Assembly: GCF_910592395.1 (NCBI RefSeq)
Contig: NC_088309.1
Coordinates: forward strand, 20,586,599-20,650,598
Reading direction: 5' to 3'
DNA from: Lineus longissimus
Taxonomy: Eukaryota > Nemertea > Pilidiophora > Heteronemertea > Lineidae
Length of the DNA stretch: 64,000 bases
Positions within the stretch are counted from its first letter, which is position 1. Each line of letters begins with the position of its first letter. Under the pieces are notes generated by a model, which did no database searches, was not told the DNA's origin, and was given only the letters and a program-made list of their open reading frames with translations. Positions 1-11,500 of this stretch are shown here, piece after piece. The translations under genes were made by a program, and so were the position numbers.

Positions 1-2010
1 TTTAGCCCGGTTAGCTTTTTTGGCTAAGTGAGTGTCAGCAGCCTTCAAGTTTCCTCAGATTATTCGGATAAACTAATGCGCTTCAACGCGTGGAAAGAAA
101 CAGATGGTACAAAAAGCAACCGCTAATATACCGGTAATGGCTCTCTTGGATCAATATGTCATCCATAAACAAAGGGATAACACATTCCTTGATTGCGTTT
201 GCCGCACGGTTGAGAAAATGCAGAAGAAGAAACCAAATTGCCGATTGCCATCAGATGACGAATGCGATGATTTCGCCTGTCGGATGGTTTGTTCATCTGG
301 TTGATATCACGCTTATCATCCACAGGAACAGATCATCCGAAATGGTATCTGGCTCAAATGCCTTATGATCGGCGTTTTTATTCCAAATTGGTGTAGGATA
401 TGCTGCTCTTGATTCCATTCCAGCACGTTCTCCTTTGCCACTGGCTCCCATGCTCCAAGAATCGCCTTCTTGCTTTGATGATAGTGTGCGATGATGTACT
501 TGTCCATGCGTGCATGGAGCCGGGATATGGACTCAAGAGGGTCAAGACGAAATGAAAAAAACGATATTGGAACCACTGCTACTTGAGCCTGGTGATCTTT
601 TCGGCTTTATCGAATTTGAGAAATCAGAAAGAAAGATCACTGGCAACGTTTTTAAAAGTTGAATCCAAGTTACGTGTAACTAAACTGGAGTTTAATTGCT
701 ATTTGCCATTATAACTCAACTCAATTTGAATAATCTCAAATTCTTTAACCCCATCCCCAGTCCTCACAGAATAATTGCTCTCTTATTTGCACTGGTTTAT
801 CTTATACCAGCCCGCAAACATAATAAGGTTACTTGAAACAGAAACAAACTGCTCAACTAACCGTTTCCGTATCAAGTTAAGAAATCAAGAGAAACCGGGT
901 CTTCGCTGTCTGACTTCTGACAGCAAGGTAAATAGTCTCGAACAAGGGACGATGTAACTTGAACTTGAGTCGGAAAATGCATGTAGAAGTGGCGCGAAGA
1001 TTTGGCGGTTTACAGGTGTAGTGTACATGAAGATTGTATCAGTATAGTGGAGTCACATCGGCTACAGCTAAGACAGACGCACTGTTTCACAACTGTCACT
1101 TCAGTAGTTTCCATCTGCTCTCAACCCGTCTCCTGATGTTGAAAACCATTCCAAGTGGTTGTAACATGACGTGGTTAACTCGTCATAATGGATAACCAAT
1201 ACTAGAAGTCATTGTCAGGTCGTTCCGCCGCGGTTGTTAAAGACACGATAGATTTTTAAAAATGCCTGCAACATTGGGTCGATTTAAAGGAGGCCGAGTA
1301 ACGGGATAAATCAAAATAATGCTATATCGGCCATACTGATGATATCATGCAGTGTTTCCATCGTGACCCCTCAGACTTCTTTTGGCTGGTGAAAGTATGA
1401 AGTGGTATAAAGCCATGGTAGTCTTTTGGGTGTAAAGCGCCATCTACATGGAAGGCCCGCTATTTCCCTAGCGCCCGGCAGTAAATCAAGCTACTGCACC
1501 TTTAAGAGTAGTTAAGGAGAAAATCTGATTAAAGCAATTTGCAATGTCAACATTTAATCATTCTTCTTTTCAATGATTGTAATGGCGCCTAGAACCGTCT
1601 CAAGATCGAACATCATTTTGGATGCATTCTCCTCTCATTCCTATAAGACCAAGTAAATATCTTTACTCTTGCAGAATATTCACTGCACTGCCGGGTGCTG
1701 CAGGGCTTTTTCACTCTTAATACATGCACGTCATGTTTGAAATGTACGAGTCGGGGAATGAGTTGAAAAGCCTGGTATACGAGGATGCAACCTAAGAGGC
1801 TCTCTGATTATCAACACTATGCCTGTTCACGGTGTGTGTAGAAATGAACTGATAGGACAACCACTGGCCTTACACAAGCAGCATCAGTCTATATTCCTCG
1901 CCCGGTTCTCTGTCAATTCAATTATTTTAACGACTGGAGTGGGTGGATGTGAAGGACTTGGAAGTTTACCGAACGGGAATATCGGGGGATTCAAAAAGTA
2001 TAACGAGAGG
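1..2010. other. No gene recognised
   Basis: I see only short open frames in several phases and no pair of splice sites that closes a convincing reading frame. A minus-strand frame at 316-576 is open for 86 codons but resembles nothing I know, so it may be an old transposon remnant. The stretch is AT-rich single-copy-looking DNA. Confidence 0.5.
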
Positions 2011-2013
2011 GTT

Positions 2014-2270
2014 GACAATTCCATCTATGTTCCAGAAGCAGTAAGCGAAACGTGCATGAGCTGTACAACAGTTCCATCTGTTTTCCAGAAGCAGTAAAGG
2101 AAACGTGCATGGACTGTACAGCAGTTCCATCTATTTTCAAGAAGTTTCGAGTAAAATGTGCATGAGCTGTACAACAGTTCCATCTGTTTTCAAGAAGTTT
2201 CGAGCAAAACGTGCATGTGCTGTACAACAGTTACACACCTCTCTCCATCTCTGGTAAGCGAAACTGCATG
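2014..2270. repeat. Imperfect tandem repeat, about four copies of 50-65 bp
   Basis: The phrase acagttccatctgttttc followed by agaag, a short variable part and gtgcatgagctgtaca recurs at about 2017, 2069, 2125, 2175 and, degenerate, 2240. Copies differ by small insertions (cagaagcagtaa versus aagaagtttcgag). Short frames on both strands run through it, but these follow from the repetition and I do not call them genes. Confidence 0.8.
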
Positions 2271-2832
2271 AGCTGCGACTTCTATACGGGGTGCATGTTT
2301 ATGATGGCCGAAAAACCATTGAAGATTTTTTCAAAATCTCAAAACCTTATTTCTGAGAGCGACATGCGGCTCTTATCATTGACATTCTCCGGCATCACTG
2401 GAACGAGTGGATAGCTTCGAATTCATTGGAAGAAATTAAGAAGAATGCTTGAAATTAACAGGAAATTGCATTTTATTAAAAAAATTTTCACTTTATCGTT
2501 TTACCGCCCACACTGAGCTGAGGCTGTGATGGGTGACTAGCTCTCTACATGCCCATGATGGAAATAATAGCTTTTATCGTGTCATATAATTTTCTTTGAT
2601 TTACAGCAGTGCGGGTCACAAAACTAAAATCAGAGCCATGGCTTTTTTCAACATTGAAAAAGAGGCATCTACTATTTTGTAAATGTTTTCCTCCGAGTTT
2701 ATTCTCAAATTTGAGGCGGGGATCACTTCTTTTGTGCGGTCTGATGAATACGTAATGAATGGTGGCAAAGTCTAAACTATTTTTTTTCGGGTCACGTCCA
2801 AAATCGGAGCCGGTGGGGACGAGTAGCAAATT

Positions 2833-2838
2833 TTTATT
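2833..2838 (-). terminator. Poly(A) signal of the 10-Cys secreted peptide gene
   Basis: AATAAA on the minus strand (tttatt on plus), about 217 bp beyond the stop codon at 3055. It is the first canonical hexamer I see downstream of that gene. Confidence 0.45.
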
Positions 2839-3054
2839 TTGACCTGGCCTAAGGAAACAAGCTAGAAAAAAAAGTAATAAATGTCAGTGTCCAACGTAGG
2901 TGCATGAAGCCTTTTAACGACAACAAGTATATATCTGGTTCCCCCGTTCTAACCAGTGTACGATTTGGTTACAGTGATACGTCGGTGTGAACAGGGAACG
3001 AACATGGGCAAATCTTATTGAAAGCACATTTTAAAGTCATCGGTGGATACTGCT

Positions 3055-4089
3055 CTAGTGTACGAACTTGTTACGGCAGTCACGTCTGCAATTATTGAAA
3101 AGGGACCTCGGACATTTGGTCCTTGAACATGCGAACATGGCCGCTGGGTTTCCGAAAAATTCTCCGCATTTGGCGTATGCGCACTGGAAGCTAAGATCGC
3201 TGCATTTCTTCTCGCATGCGTGTTCCTGTCGGCACTGTTCTCCGACTGCTCCGCTTTGACAGTTCTTCGCATATGCTGTCGACGCCAAAAGCAACAGGCA
3301 GACGGTAGCAAAGATGATGATAACCTGAAAGTAGAATAAAAATGACTTATTTTAGCGACGTTGATATGCATGTACATGTATATATGCGAAAAGTGAGTCG
3401 AACAACAAACCATCGAAAGACACTCATCATCGGGAGGCTAAGTGAAAAAATAATTGTACGGGGGACACAAGTCAACTCTGATTCATCAACGACTGAAGTG
3501 TCACGAAATGCAAGGGGCTTTTCGCCGGTAAAGCCTCCCGAAGCGTCACGCAAAGGCCAATTATATATATATTTCTGATTTGGGGTTGTTCATCCACGTA
3601 ACACTACACATCACTGACTTGAAAAAGAGGAAGTTGAGCTATTTTGCGCTTTCAGTATATAGACTAAATGATGAAATTGGTTTGATAGTTTGTTCAACTG
3701 TTCAATGTCATGGGAGAAAAAAGACTTTCTGCCGAGGACAGAAAAAGGTGAAAGACATGGTTGACAATCATACGTCAAATTCTATGTGGATATTTAAAGT
3801 CTAATTTAACTAGACACAACTAGCCATAACGCTAGAAACACATGTAACAACATGGACGGATCTAATGGATGAGAAGTGAATCAATAACCAAATGATGAGG
3901 AAGGGTTATCCTGGGATAAAATGTGTCAAAATCGTTGTTTTTGTATCAGGAACATGAAAATTTTAGATGAAATCTGCCCTAAATTGAATCATTCTATACA
4001 AGTAGTAATATTTCGAAGTAGGATATTTGACGTTTGTTATTTTACGACGTTAAAAATACCAGACAGAGATAAACTTAACTTACCTTCAT
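3055..4089 (-). CDS. Small secreted 10-cysteine peptide (two exons)
   Basis: Exon 1 holds only Met-Lys (4084-4089) and ends in a strong gtaagt donor. Exon 2 is 3055-3324, after a tttcag acceptor. Together they give 276 nt, in phase, for 91 residues. Residues 3-20 are hydrophobic (VIIIFATVCLLLLASTAYA) and end in an Ala-x-Ala signal-peptidase site. The mature part is about 71 residues with ten Cys in the spacing C-x8-C-x5-C-x3-C-x6-C-x4-C-x12-C-x4-C-x7-C-x3-C, many Lys/Arg, and no transmembrane segment. I expect a secreted, disulfide-knotted peptide. I do not recognise the family: the paired Cx3C and Cx4C steps suggest two cross-linked helices, as in some defence or toxin-like peptides, but that is inference. 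The gene has its own TATA box and poly(A) signal and stands alone. Confidence 0.72.
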
Positions 4090-4209
4090 TTTTTACGCGG
4101 CGGCCTATACCAGTTAATACATATAAAATTATTTTGCAGTTGTGGTGATGTTTCGTCTGATGTGACGTTTGAGGAGAATCAAAGTGGCCGTTTAATTTGA
4201 TTGAGTCCA

Positions 4210-4217
4210 TTTATATA
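4210..4217 (-). promoter_or_regulatory. TATA box of the 10-Cys peptide gene
   Basis: The minus strand reads tatataaa here. A start site about 25-30 bp on (near 4185) would give a leader of about 95 nt before the ATG at 4089. The spacing supports the unusual model with a six-base coding first exon. Confidence 0.5.
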
Positions 4218-4569
4218 GCAGTTCGACATGCCCACATAACAGTTTGTAGGGAGCGGACCAATTTCGAGTTCACAACGGTAATTAAAAGTTATATAATTGA
4301 TACTTACACCAACATACCACCAGAATCGGTATTATCCTAAATCTGGTTGTTTGTATATAGATGTTATTGCTTCATGAAAGTCTTTTGAAAATATGTCCCA
4401 CGTCTATTATAGGGGACATTCTCGAATTTCTCAGAAGAAGGTTATCCATGAAAATCATTGTACAAAATGTATATATCAAATTTACTTGAAGACAGATCTT
4501 TGTAAGTGCCGTCGTACTTAACCAAACATTCCAAACCATTACATAATCACCCTAAGCTTCAGAGACTAA

Positions 4570-5255
4570 AGCTCTGTACACACTGACAACATTTTGGGAA
4601 ACATGTTGGCCAACATGTTGTCCAGGTGCGATGTTATCGAAAATGTTGGCAGTGTGTACAGTTCGGAAACATTCGGAAACATTCGGTAACATGTTGGCCA
4701 AATGTTGCTCAAATGTTGTCGAAATAATACAAAATCAATTTTGTTGCCGAGTGTTGTCGAGTTTTATCCAATCAGAAATAGGCCACAAATCACATGATCT
4801 ACCTGAAGCCATGTGATGTAGTCAAAATAGCAGCCTCCAGCAAGGAATGGTTATTGAGTGAAGTGGAACAACTTATCGCAGTATGGGAAAGTTGTGCCTG
4901 TTTATGGGATGACAGTAGACAGGAGACAGTGGTAGGCCCCATGCTGGTCTCTCATATATATCCATGGTCTTGTCCACACTCTTTTCTCATCTTTACGTCT
5001 TCTTTGCCTCTTTCAATCAGGATACGTAAAATTATGGCAGAGCCCCCGACAATGCATCTTCTTCTCTTGGAATCTTCCATTGTTTATGAATTTCCCTCCA
5101 AAATCCTCATTTTCTCAGAAACATTCGATAACAAGTTGCCCAACATGTTGTCGAATGTTGTCATGTGTATACAGGGCCAAATTTTCGATAACATCGCACC
5201 TCGACAACATGTTGGCCAACATGTTTCCCAAAATGTTGTCAGTGTGTACAGAGCT
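4570..5255. mobile_element. PIF/Harbinger-like element, copy 1, with MADF-like fragment
   Basis: The ends are long inverted repeats starting agctctgtacacactgacaa and running about 60 bp (…acatgttggccaacatgttg…). Flanks are TAA and TTA, so the 3-bp target duplication has one mismatch or is just TA. Inside, a plus-strand frame from about 4812 reads …SKEWLLSEVEQLIAVWES…, the start of a Myb/SANT or MADF-type DNA-binding domain like those carried by Harbinger elements. It is then broken by a divergent stretch and no transposase is present. Copy 2 at 31945-32698 is about 90% identical by eye and preserves more of the domain. Confidence 0.75.
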
Positions 5256-8200
5256 TTACACTGAGTTCTCGTAACAAAATTAAATACGACCACCACATAC
5301 AGAGTCAGTCACTAACATTCTGCTCTTGCATGCCCTCTTTGATAATAACTGCATAACAATATTACCGGTACAATTATGTCATGATGATGATATTGTCAAA
5401 TTGCTCTTCGAAGGTCTTACGCATCTCCACGCACCCCCCCCCCCCCCCCACACACCAATGGGAGAGCTCTAATCGCTCAAAATGTCAGTGGTGGATGACC
5501 CAACTGATCCGGTGTTGAACAGCGGATGGGTTCTCCTACGGTAACCACAGTTCAAAAGTGACACATCTGCGATATTAACTACATGTATGTTATCTTTACA
5601 TCAGTCATGATACTATCAGAATTTGACAATGCCGATGGTATGAAAATTACTTTAAAGAAGTGAGTCTCATACAGCTGTATAAGTGGTACATATTTCCCGA
5701 GTTGAGGTCCATTGTACACATGTACGTGTTCGTACATGTATCAAGGCGTGGGGGATCAAAAATGTGATACAAAGTGTCAATATAAGTATAAAACGATGGT
5801 ATAACTCACCCCTATAATCCCGCAGTTCGAATACTCATTGAGATGGCCATGGTATCATTCATAATCTGCTGTATTTTTATGTAGGTTTTATCAAAATAAT
5901 TGCAGTTTTAGCATTGGATGTGGGCACTATCTCTGGGACAAACATGGTGTCATGCCAAACCTTCGATGGCATGGTATTCTGCAACATTGTCTAATCATCA
6001 ACTACTGAATGTAATGAGGTTAGATGTTGAAATCAAAAATTTGCTGCCAGCTACTCTCCTTAGAGCGTTTGACAGCCTTTGAAATACCCCAGCCAGTAAT
6101 TGTAACCTTCCCATCACTGACTTTGGCCATAGCCTATTTCATTTTGATACTTTCAACTTTAATCGGAATTTGTACGAGTATTGAGTGAAACCCCGGAGTG
6201 AAACTCACTGAAAAAGGCCGACAAAATAATGTGTAAATAACTGACGCACAGGCGGATACGAGCTTCAGAACCTCTTAAACCATGGGAGGTGTTCAGATCC
6301 TGGTCCCCATCCAGTCCAGACGTCGCCCGGCGCATTCAGTTCGTAACTGTATATATGCTATATGTGTGGGTACAAATGTATGTGTCTTGGCATTATACTG
6401 TTACACATGATGATTTTTGCACCAGGTCATTTGGTTTACCTTTGAAGAGAAAACGACTGAGAAGTTAAAAAACAGTTTTTTATTCTGAAAATAATCGACG
6501 CAATGACACACTACAACGACTGTCGATTCCTAACTGCAGTAGATTATACATGTACATGAGACAAGACCACAATTGATTTTTTAAGCCTTTTAGCAGTTAA
6601 ATTGTCAATGTTTGACCGCGACGCATCAAAGAATGCGTCAAGTAGTGAAACTGAAATTCGGATATGATATACGGGTTAGTCTTGCGAGTAACTGGTGCGA
6701 TGGAAATTGGTGATTGACCACGGAATTTTTTTTATAATCGACAAATTAGACAGACTTTGATATTTCCACTGTTTTCAGCCAACTGGCAGAAAAAACTCAA
6801 AACACGCCCCCTATTACCCAATTAGCAAAATTCGAAATTAATTTTTTCATCAAATAATTCCTTTATATCTGTAGACTTGCCACAGCAAATATTTTTTCAA
6901 TACCTCTCCAAATATGTACTTGAGAGTAAAAAACATGCACTCGTCTAATTGATAGGCCTCGACCCTCCAACCTATGAATATTCATTAGTGGTCTTGTCTC
7001 ACATGTACATATAATAACACATGCGCATAACAATGGCGTAGCGATGTATCAGAATAGATCCTTCAAAGAGTCTAATAAAATGACTTACTTCTGGGATCTC
7101 AATCATCTTAATTAATGAAAACAACATGTTTGTGGGATTTGAGCATCGAAATATGCTTTAAATTTTAATAACTTGCAATCTCATTCCTCATCTGTCACAC
7201 GCGACAGTGCACAGTAAGTGAAGATCGCATCAAATCGGCCATAATTCTAACCGCGAAACTAGGAAATCTGTACTGCTTTGAGCGACGACTGGCGAGGTAC
7301 ATGTGGTTTCATATTTTGTAATTCATTTTGTCTCGCTTTGTCTTTGGTGTGAGAGAAACCAAACCAGGCTGGTTGACGCAGGCTCGCGGGCACCTCGTTT
7401 TGCTCTAATATGGAATGGTACCAATATGGGATATGAGATTCTTATGGCGATGACGGATGATGTAGCCAAATCCAGCCACAGACAAAGCCTTATAGAGCAA
7501 AGTCCTTCAAAAGATGACTCTTCATGTAACTTGGGTTGGAAAGTTGGCCCGCAGAGCTTCTACGTTTGATGTTTGTGATACATGTACGTACATGTAAGGA
7601 CGGTCAATACTGTAAAACAAAGCACATAACAGCAAGCGTGCAAAATCCTAAATATCTCCTCCAAAACAGACACACCGAATGGCGGGTACTATACATGTAA
7701 AACACCTCGGTAGATATGTTGACTGTTTTCTATGTACATGTATAGTATATTACACTGCACATCGTTTTGCTGCACTCCGAGCAATTTTTTGAGTCGCAAC
7801 CACAACCGCTCACATCTATGTTGGTTCCTCATTGAAATCCCGCAGGGTCTCACCGCATGACAATTGACAATATTGTTCTTGCTAAATCACTCCCCGATAT
7901 AGTAATTGATAATTTCATACCGAAACACAACATCAAAATATCAACTGGTATCGACAACTGAAATACTGTAAAATAACTTATTTTTCGATATGCGTGCATG
8001 TCTATATTCACTCGCAGCTAGGCACCCCTGTGAACACTGCACAGCACCGAAACCGTGATAGGTGTGCGTGGTAATTTACTCCCCAACAGACAGAGATCCC
8101 CGGCAAAAATAAGCAACAGGATTCTTTATCAGATCTTATCCTCATCCGATCAGTATATACAATGCGGGACCGGCTTGCGCACGCGGTATCATACTCAGTA

Positions 8201-8524
8201 ATTTTAGAGTTCCGGTTCCAAAACACTGATGGAAAATAGATCACGGAAATACATGTAATCTTGGGAATGCACTGCATTCACCACATGCATGTAATATTCT
8301 GTTCTGATGTCATCCACTCCCTCCGCTATACTCATCGTCCCTGCGTCACCCCCGATGCATTAATACTAGACTGACGACTTGCCGTACTCCTGTGGTATTG
8401 ATGAACTCCACAACTCGCTACGACAGTAGTGTTTTATATGTACACGAATACTCCTAGAATGCATACGTGCCGTCAGTATTCCTTATATACACACATTACT
8501 GTGCACTTACTGTGCACTCAAAAA
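5256..8524. other. Intergenic or 3' region of the RGS9BP-like gene
   Basis: No gene recognised. The stretch contains a C13 run near 5437-5450, several ACATGTAC words, and a minus-strand 18-bp Met-starting micro-exon look-alike at about 7090-7108 (acceptor and gtaagt donor) that I could not connect to anything. A minus-strand gtaagt donor lies about 14 nt past the stop codon at 8525, so the 3' untranslated region of the next gene may be spliced into this area. Confidence 0.4.
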
Positions 8525-11500
8525 CTACGTCAGGAGTGCTATACATACTCCAAGCACTGTAGCAAATATCACTATTGACAACATGATAATTGACACAAGA
8601 CAAATACACTTCCGTCGCCTTTGTCTGTCATAGTCTGGGATCTGTAAGTAAAATAAAAAACTGGATAACAGTGTACTCATCATCATCATCATCTTCATCA
8701 TCATCATCATTTTACCATCAACATAATGATTATGTCGGCTTTAAGAATCATAGTTTCGGTCTGAACAATTTAAACCTAAACAGACGAGTGCACATTTCAA
8801 TTCTTGATACATGTATGCGACGAAGCACTGCTTTTCATATCGGAGTATTCCGAAAACTTGAAAAGCTGAGAAGTTGTTTCAATCTGATAGGCACTTCTTC
8901 CTTCGTCTCTCATTGAAACCATCGTGAAGGAAATGCCATCGGCGGATTGTATTATGAAGTGCATCGCTATACATTTTTCTGAATGCATAAGGCGCAAACA
9001 CTATATCTATATGGGGCAATGGGATCATTTTCGAGGACTCTGCCTTCTTCGTTTATATGCCAAGCACGGCATGGAAAAAAACAACAACTTACAGAGAGAA
9101 CCTCTACGACGGATGTGGACTCCTCACTTCCGGAATTCAATGATTTGCTGCACTCTGTAATCAGACAAAAAGGGCATAGTTAACACGAGTCGCTTACTAC
9201 ATGTATATCGACTAGAGAAGTCACTCAGATTAGATATGTCGAGAGTGAATTACGAATACAAACTTTTCAGGTATACCTGTAGAAGGTTGGATATTTCGGC
9301 ATTGTCCGGAGAATGTGCGGATTTCACACAAAAATCTAGTTGGCGTTGGTCGCAGCCTGATGTTACAAAGATAGATGACACACAGTGACGGACCCAGAAG
9401 GTGCACTAATCACGGAAACGAGGGAGGGTCCCGTGTGCCCTTCTCATGCAGGAAAAAAATGGAAATTTAAGTACCAAATACAGTATCCGTTTTCATAAAG
9501 GTTCCGTAGGTTGCTGTTTGACGAAAAGGAGGAGAGTGGGGAACGCACCTCATGCCTGCGGAAACCTCTTAAAACTTTCCAATGCACCTGCCACACTTGC
9601 ATGTATCTTCGTAAAACCAAAATTAAGCTTGACGGACTCCCCGCACTACAGTCTGTCGCAACCTTGCCACTTCTGCCCGAATCGCTGCAGTGGGCAGATC
9701 CAATTAGCAATCGTGAAATCTACAGGTATGGATCAGGAGATTGTAAACCCTTCCACCTGGCTGATTAAAAACACGTCAATTTTTCACTTGTGGAAATCCT
9801 GGGTGCGCGGTGTCACTTGTCATACAGATTATGATGCTTTTATGGTTATGTTTATTTCGTCGCCATGGCAACGCGATTGATAAAAATATTGAAGAGTTGG
9901 TTATCTGCAGGCTGATCCGCGCTTGCAGCTAATGAGCGTGAGCGCAGCTGTAGTCGATCTCACCTTGAAAATAGTCACCAAGAATACCTTGTTAGTGCAC
10001 ATCAATGCACTACGTGTGCTTTTTTTCGCTGCACTCCAGGCTTTTCAAGCGATTCTTTAGGGGACATACATGTATTTGGAACCTATTTCGGTTTTATATG
10101 CGACTGTTTATTGACATTCATCGGGCGCGAATGTTTTTTGCAAAAGGTTCCTTTTTAACATTAAGTGATATAATATGTGATGAGGTGAACCGTGATCGGG
10201 TAAGCTGTTGAAAAGGTACATTGGCGGCTGGCTAAAACGTTTTAATTTTTTTCTTTAACATTTCAATTTAATTTAATTGAATCGAATCGAATTGAATTGA
10301 ATTGAATTGAATTTGATTGAATTTAATTGAATTTCAATTCATTCTTTAACATTGAAAATTATCATGTTTAGCATTATTTGATACAGCATGATTGGGATGC
10401 TGCGTGAATGATTGCGTGAAACTGGTGAGAACGTGAACATGAATGCGAACAGAAAAGCTGGGTCTGAATTGTTGATATACATGAACGTCTGTTAAAAAAG
10501 CCCTTTCTGAAAATTTGAAGTAAAGCGCTAACACTACACTTTATTCTTGCTAGTAATATCATGCCTACGTGTTAATATTTTGATATAAGTTGTTATGTAT
10601 ATATATATACATGTACATTCAGTGAAAAACAGCACAGAAGTGAAGATCGGGTTAGAAAAAATAAAGCTACGTATCGACTGTTACTTCGTTGACTAATGGT
10701 TGATATCCGCTTTTGACACCCCGCTTCCGACTCGTCATCTAAAAAAAGTAATTTCAGCCTTCTATGCATTGAACACTCAGTATATTATCATGAATATATA
10801 ACGCCAGAAAGGAATGACTCTTCCTTTGGAATTTACTCTCGGCTCAAGTTTCAAACCCACATCAAGTAATCATGAATTTGAGATTTTATGACCGCTGATG
10901 AAAGAAAGACCACCATTTGTCTGTGCATAAGAAAACAATCGATGGACTCTTCGTTGCGTACTCGACGGTAGTCAAGTTTCGGCAGGTTCCGCATTCCCTA
11001 CGAACTACGAAGCAATGCAGGCTACGAAGTTATCATGTCGTACATGTAATGTAGCTCTCAACAAGTTCTATACGTTTCTGGTGTTTCGTTTTGTTCTGGT
11101 TCGAGATAGTCATAGTTTCTTGTTTTACAGACGCCCGATATAATGTCGAGGTCACTTCACAAACGATACGTACCCAGTTTATCTAAGTCTGGCTGCACAG
11201 TCCACGGATTCACGTCACCATATCTTTGCATACTTGAAAGCATATCACGAATATCGTGAATATCTCTGAAATTAGATGGTTGGATTAGTATGAAGCCAAG
11301 TCACTTTGTTGTATGTATCCCAAAATTGACCTTTCAACACCTAGTGAACCAATCCCGCCATCGCTATCGCGAAGTAGAGAATTAGAAATCGCCGATATGA
11401 TTACGTAACACTCATGGATGCTAAAAGTACCTGTCACCCATATGCGATGATTGAAATGAAGACCATCAAGAATACGTTTCCTTTAAAAAGCAGATTGTGA

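Noticed and set aside
7090-7108. Minus-strand 18-bp exon starting Met-Ile-Glu-Ile-Pro-Glu with acceptor and gtaagt donor
   Set aside because: Too short to judge and no partner exon was found. It may be part of a 3' untranslated exon of the RGS9BP-like gene or chance.
8590-8916. Plus-strand serine-repeat open frame
   Set aside because: Translation of the (CAT)n microsatellite antisense to the last exon of the RGS9BP-like gene.
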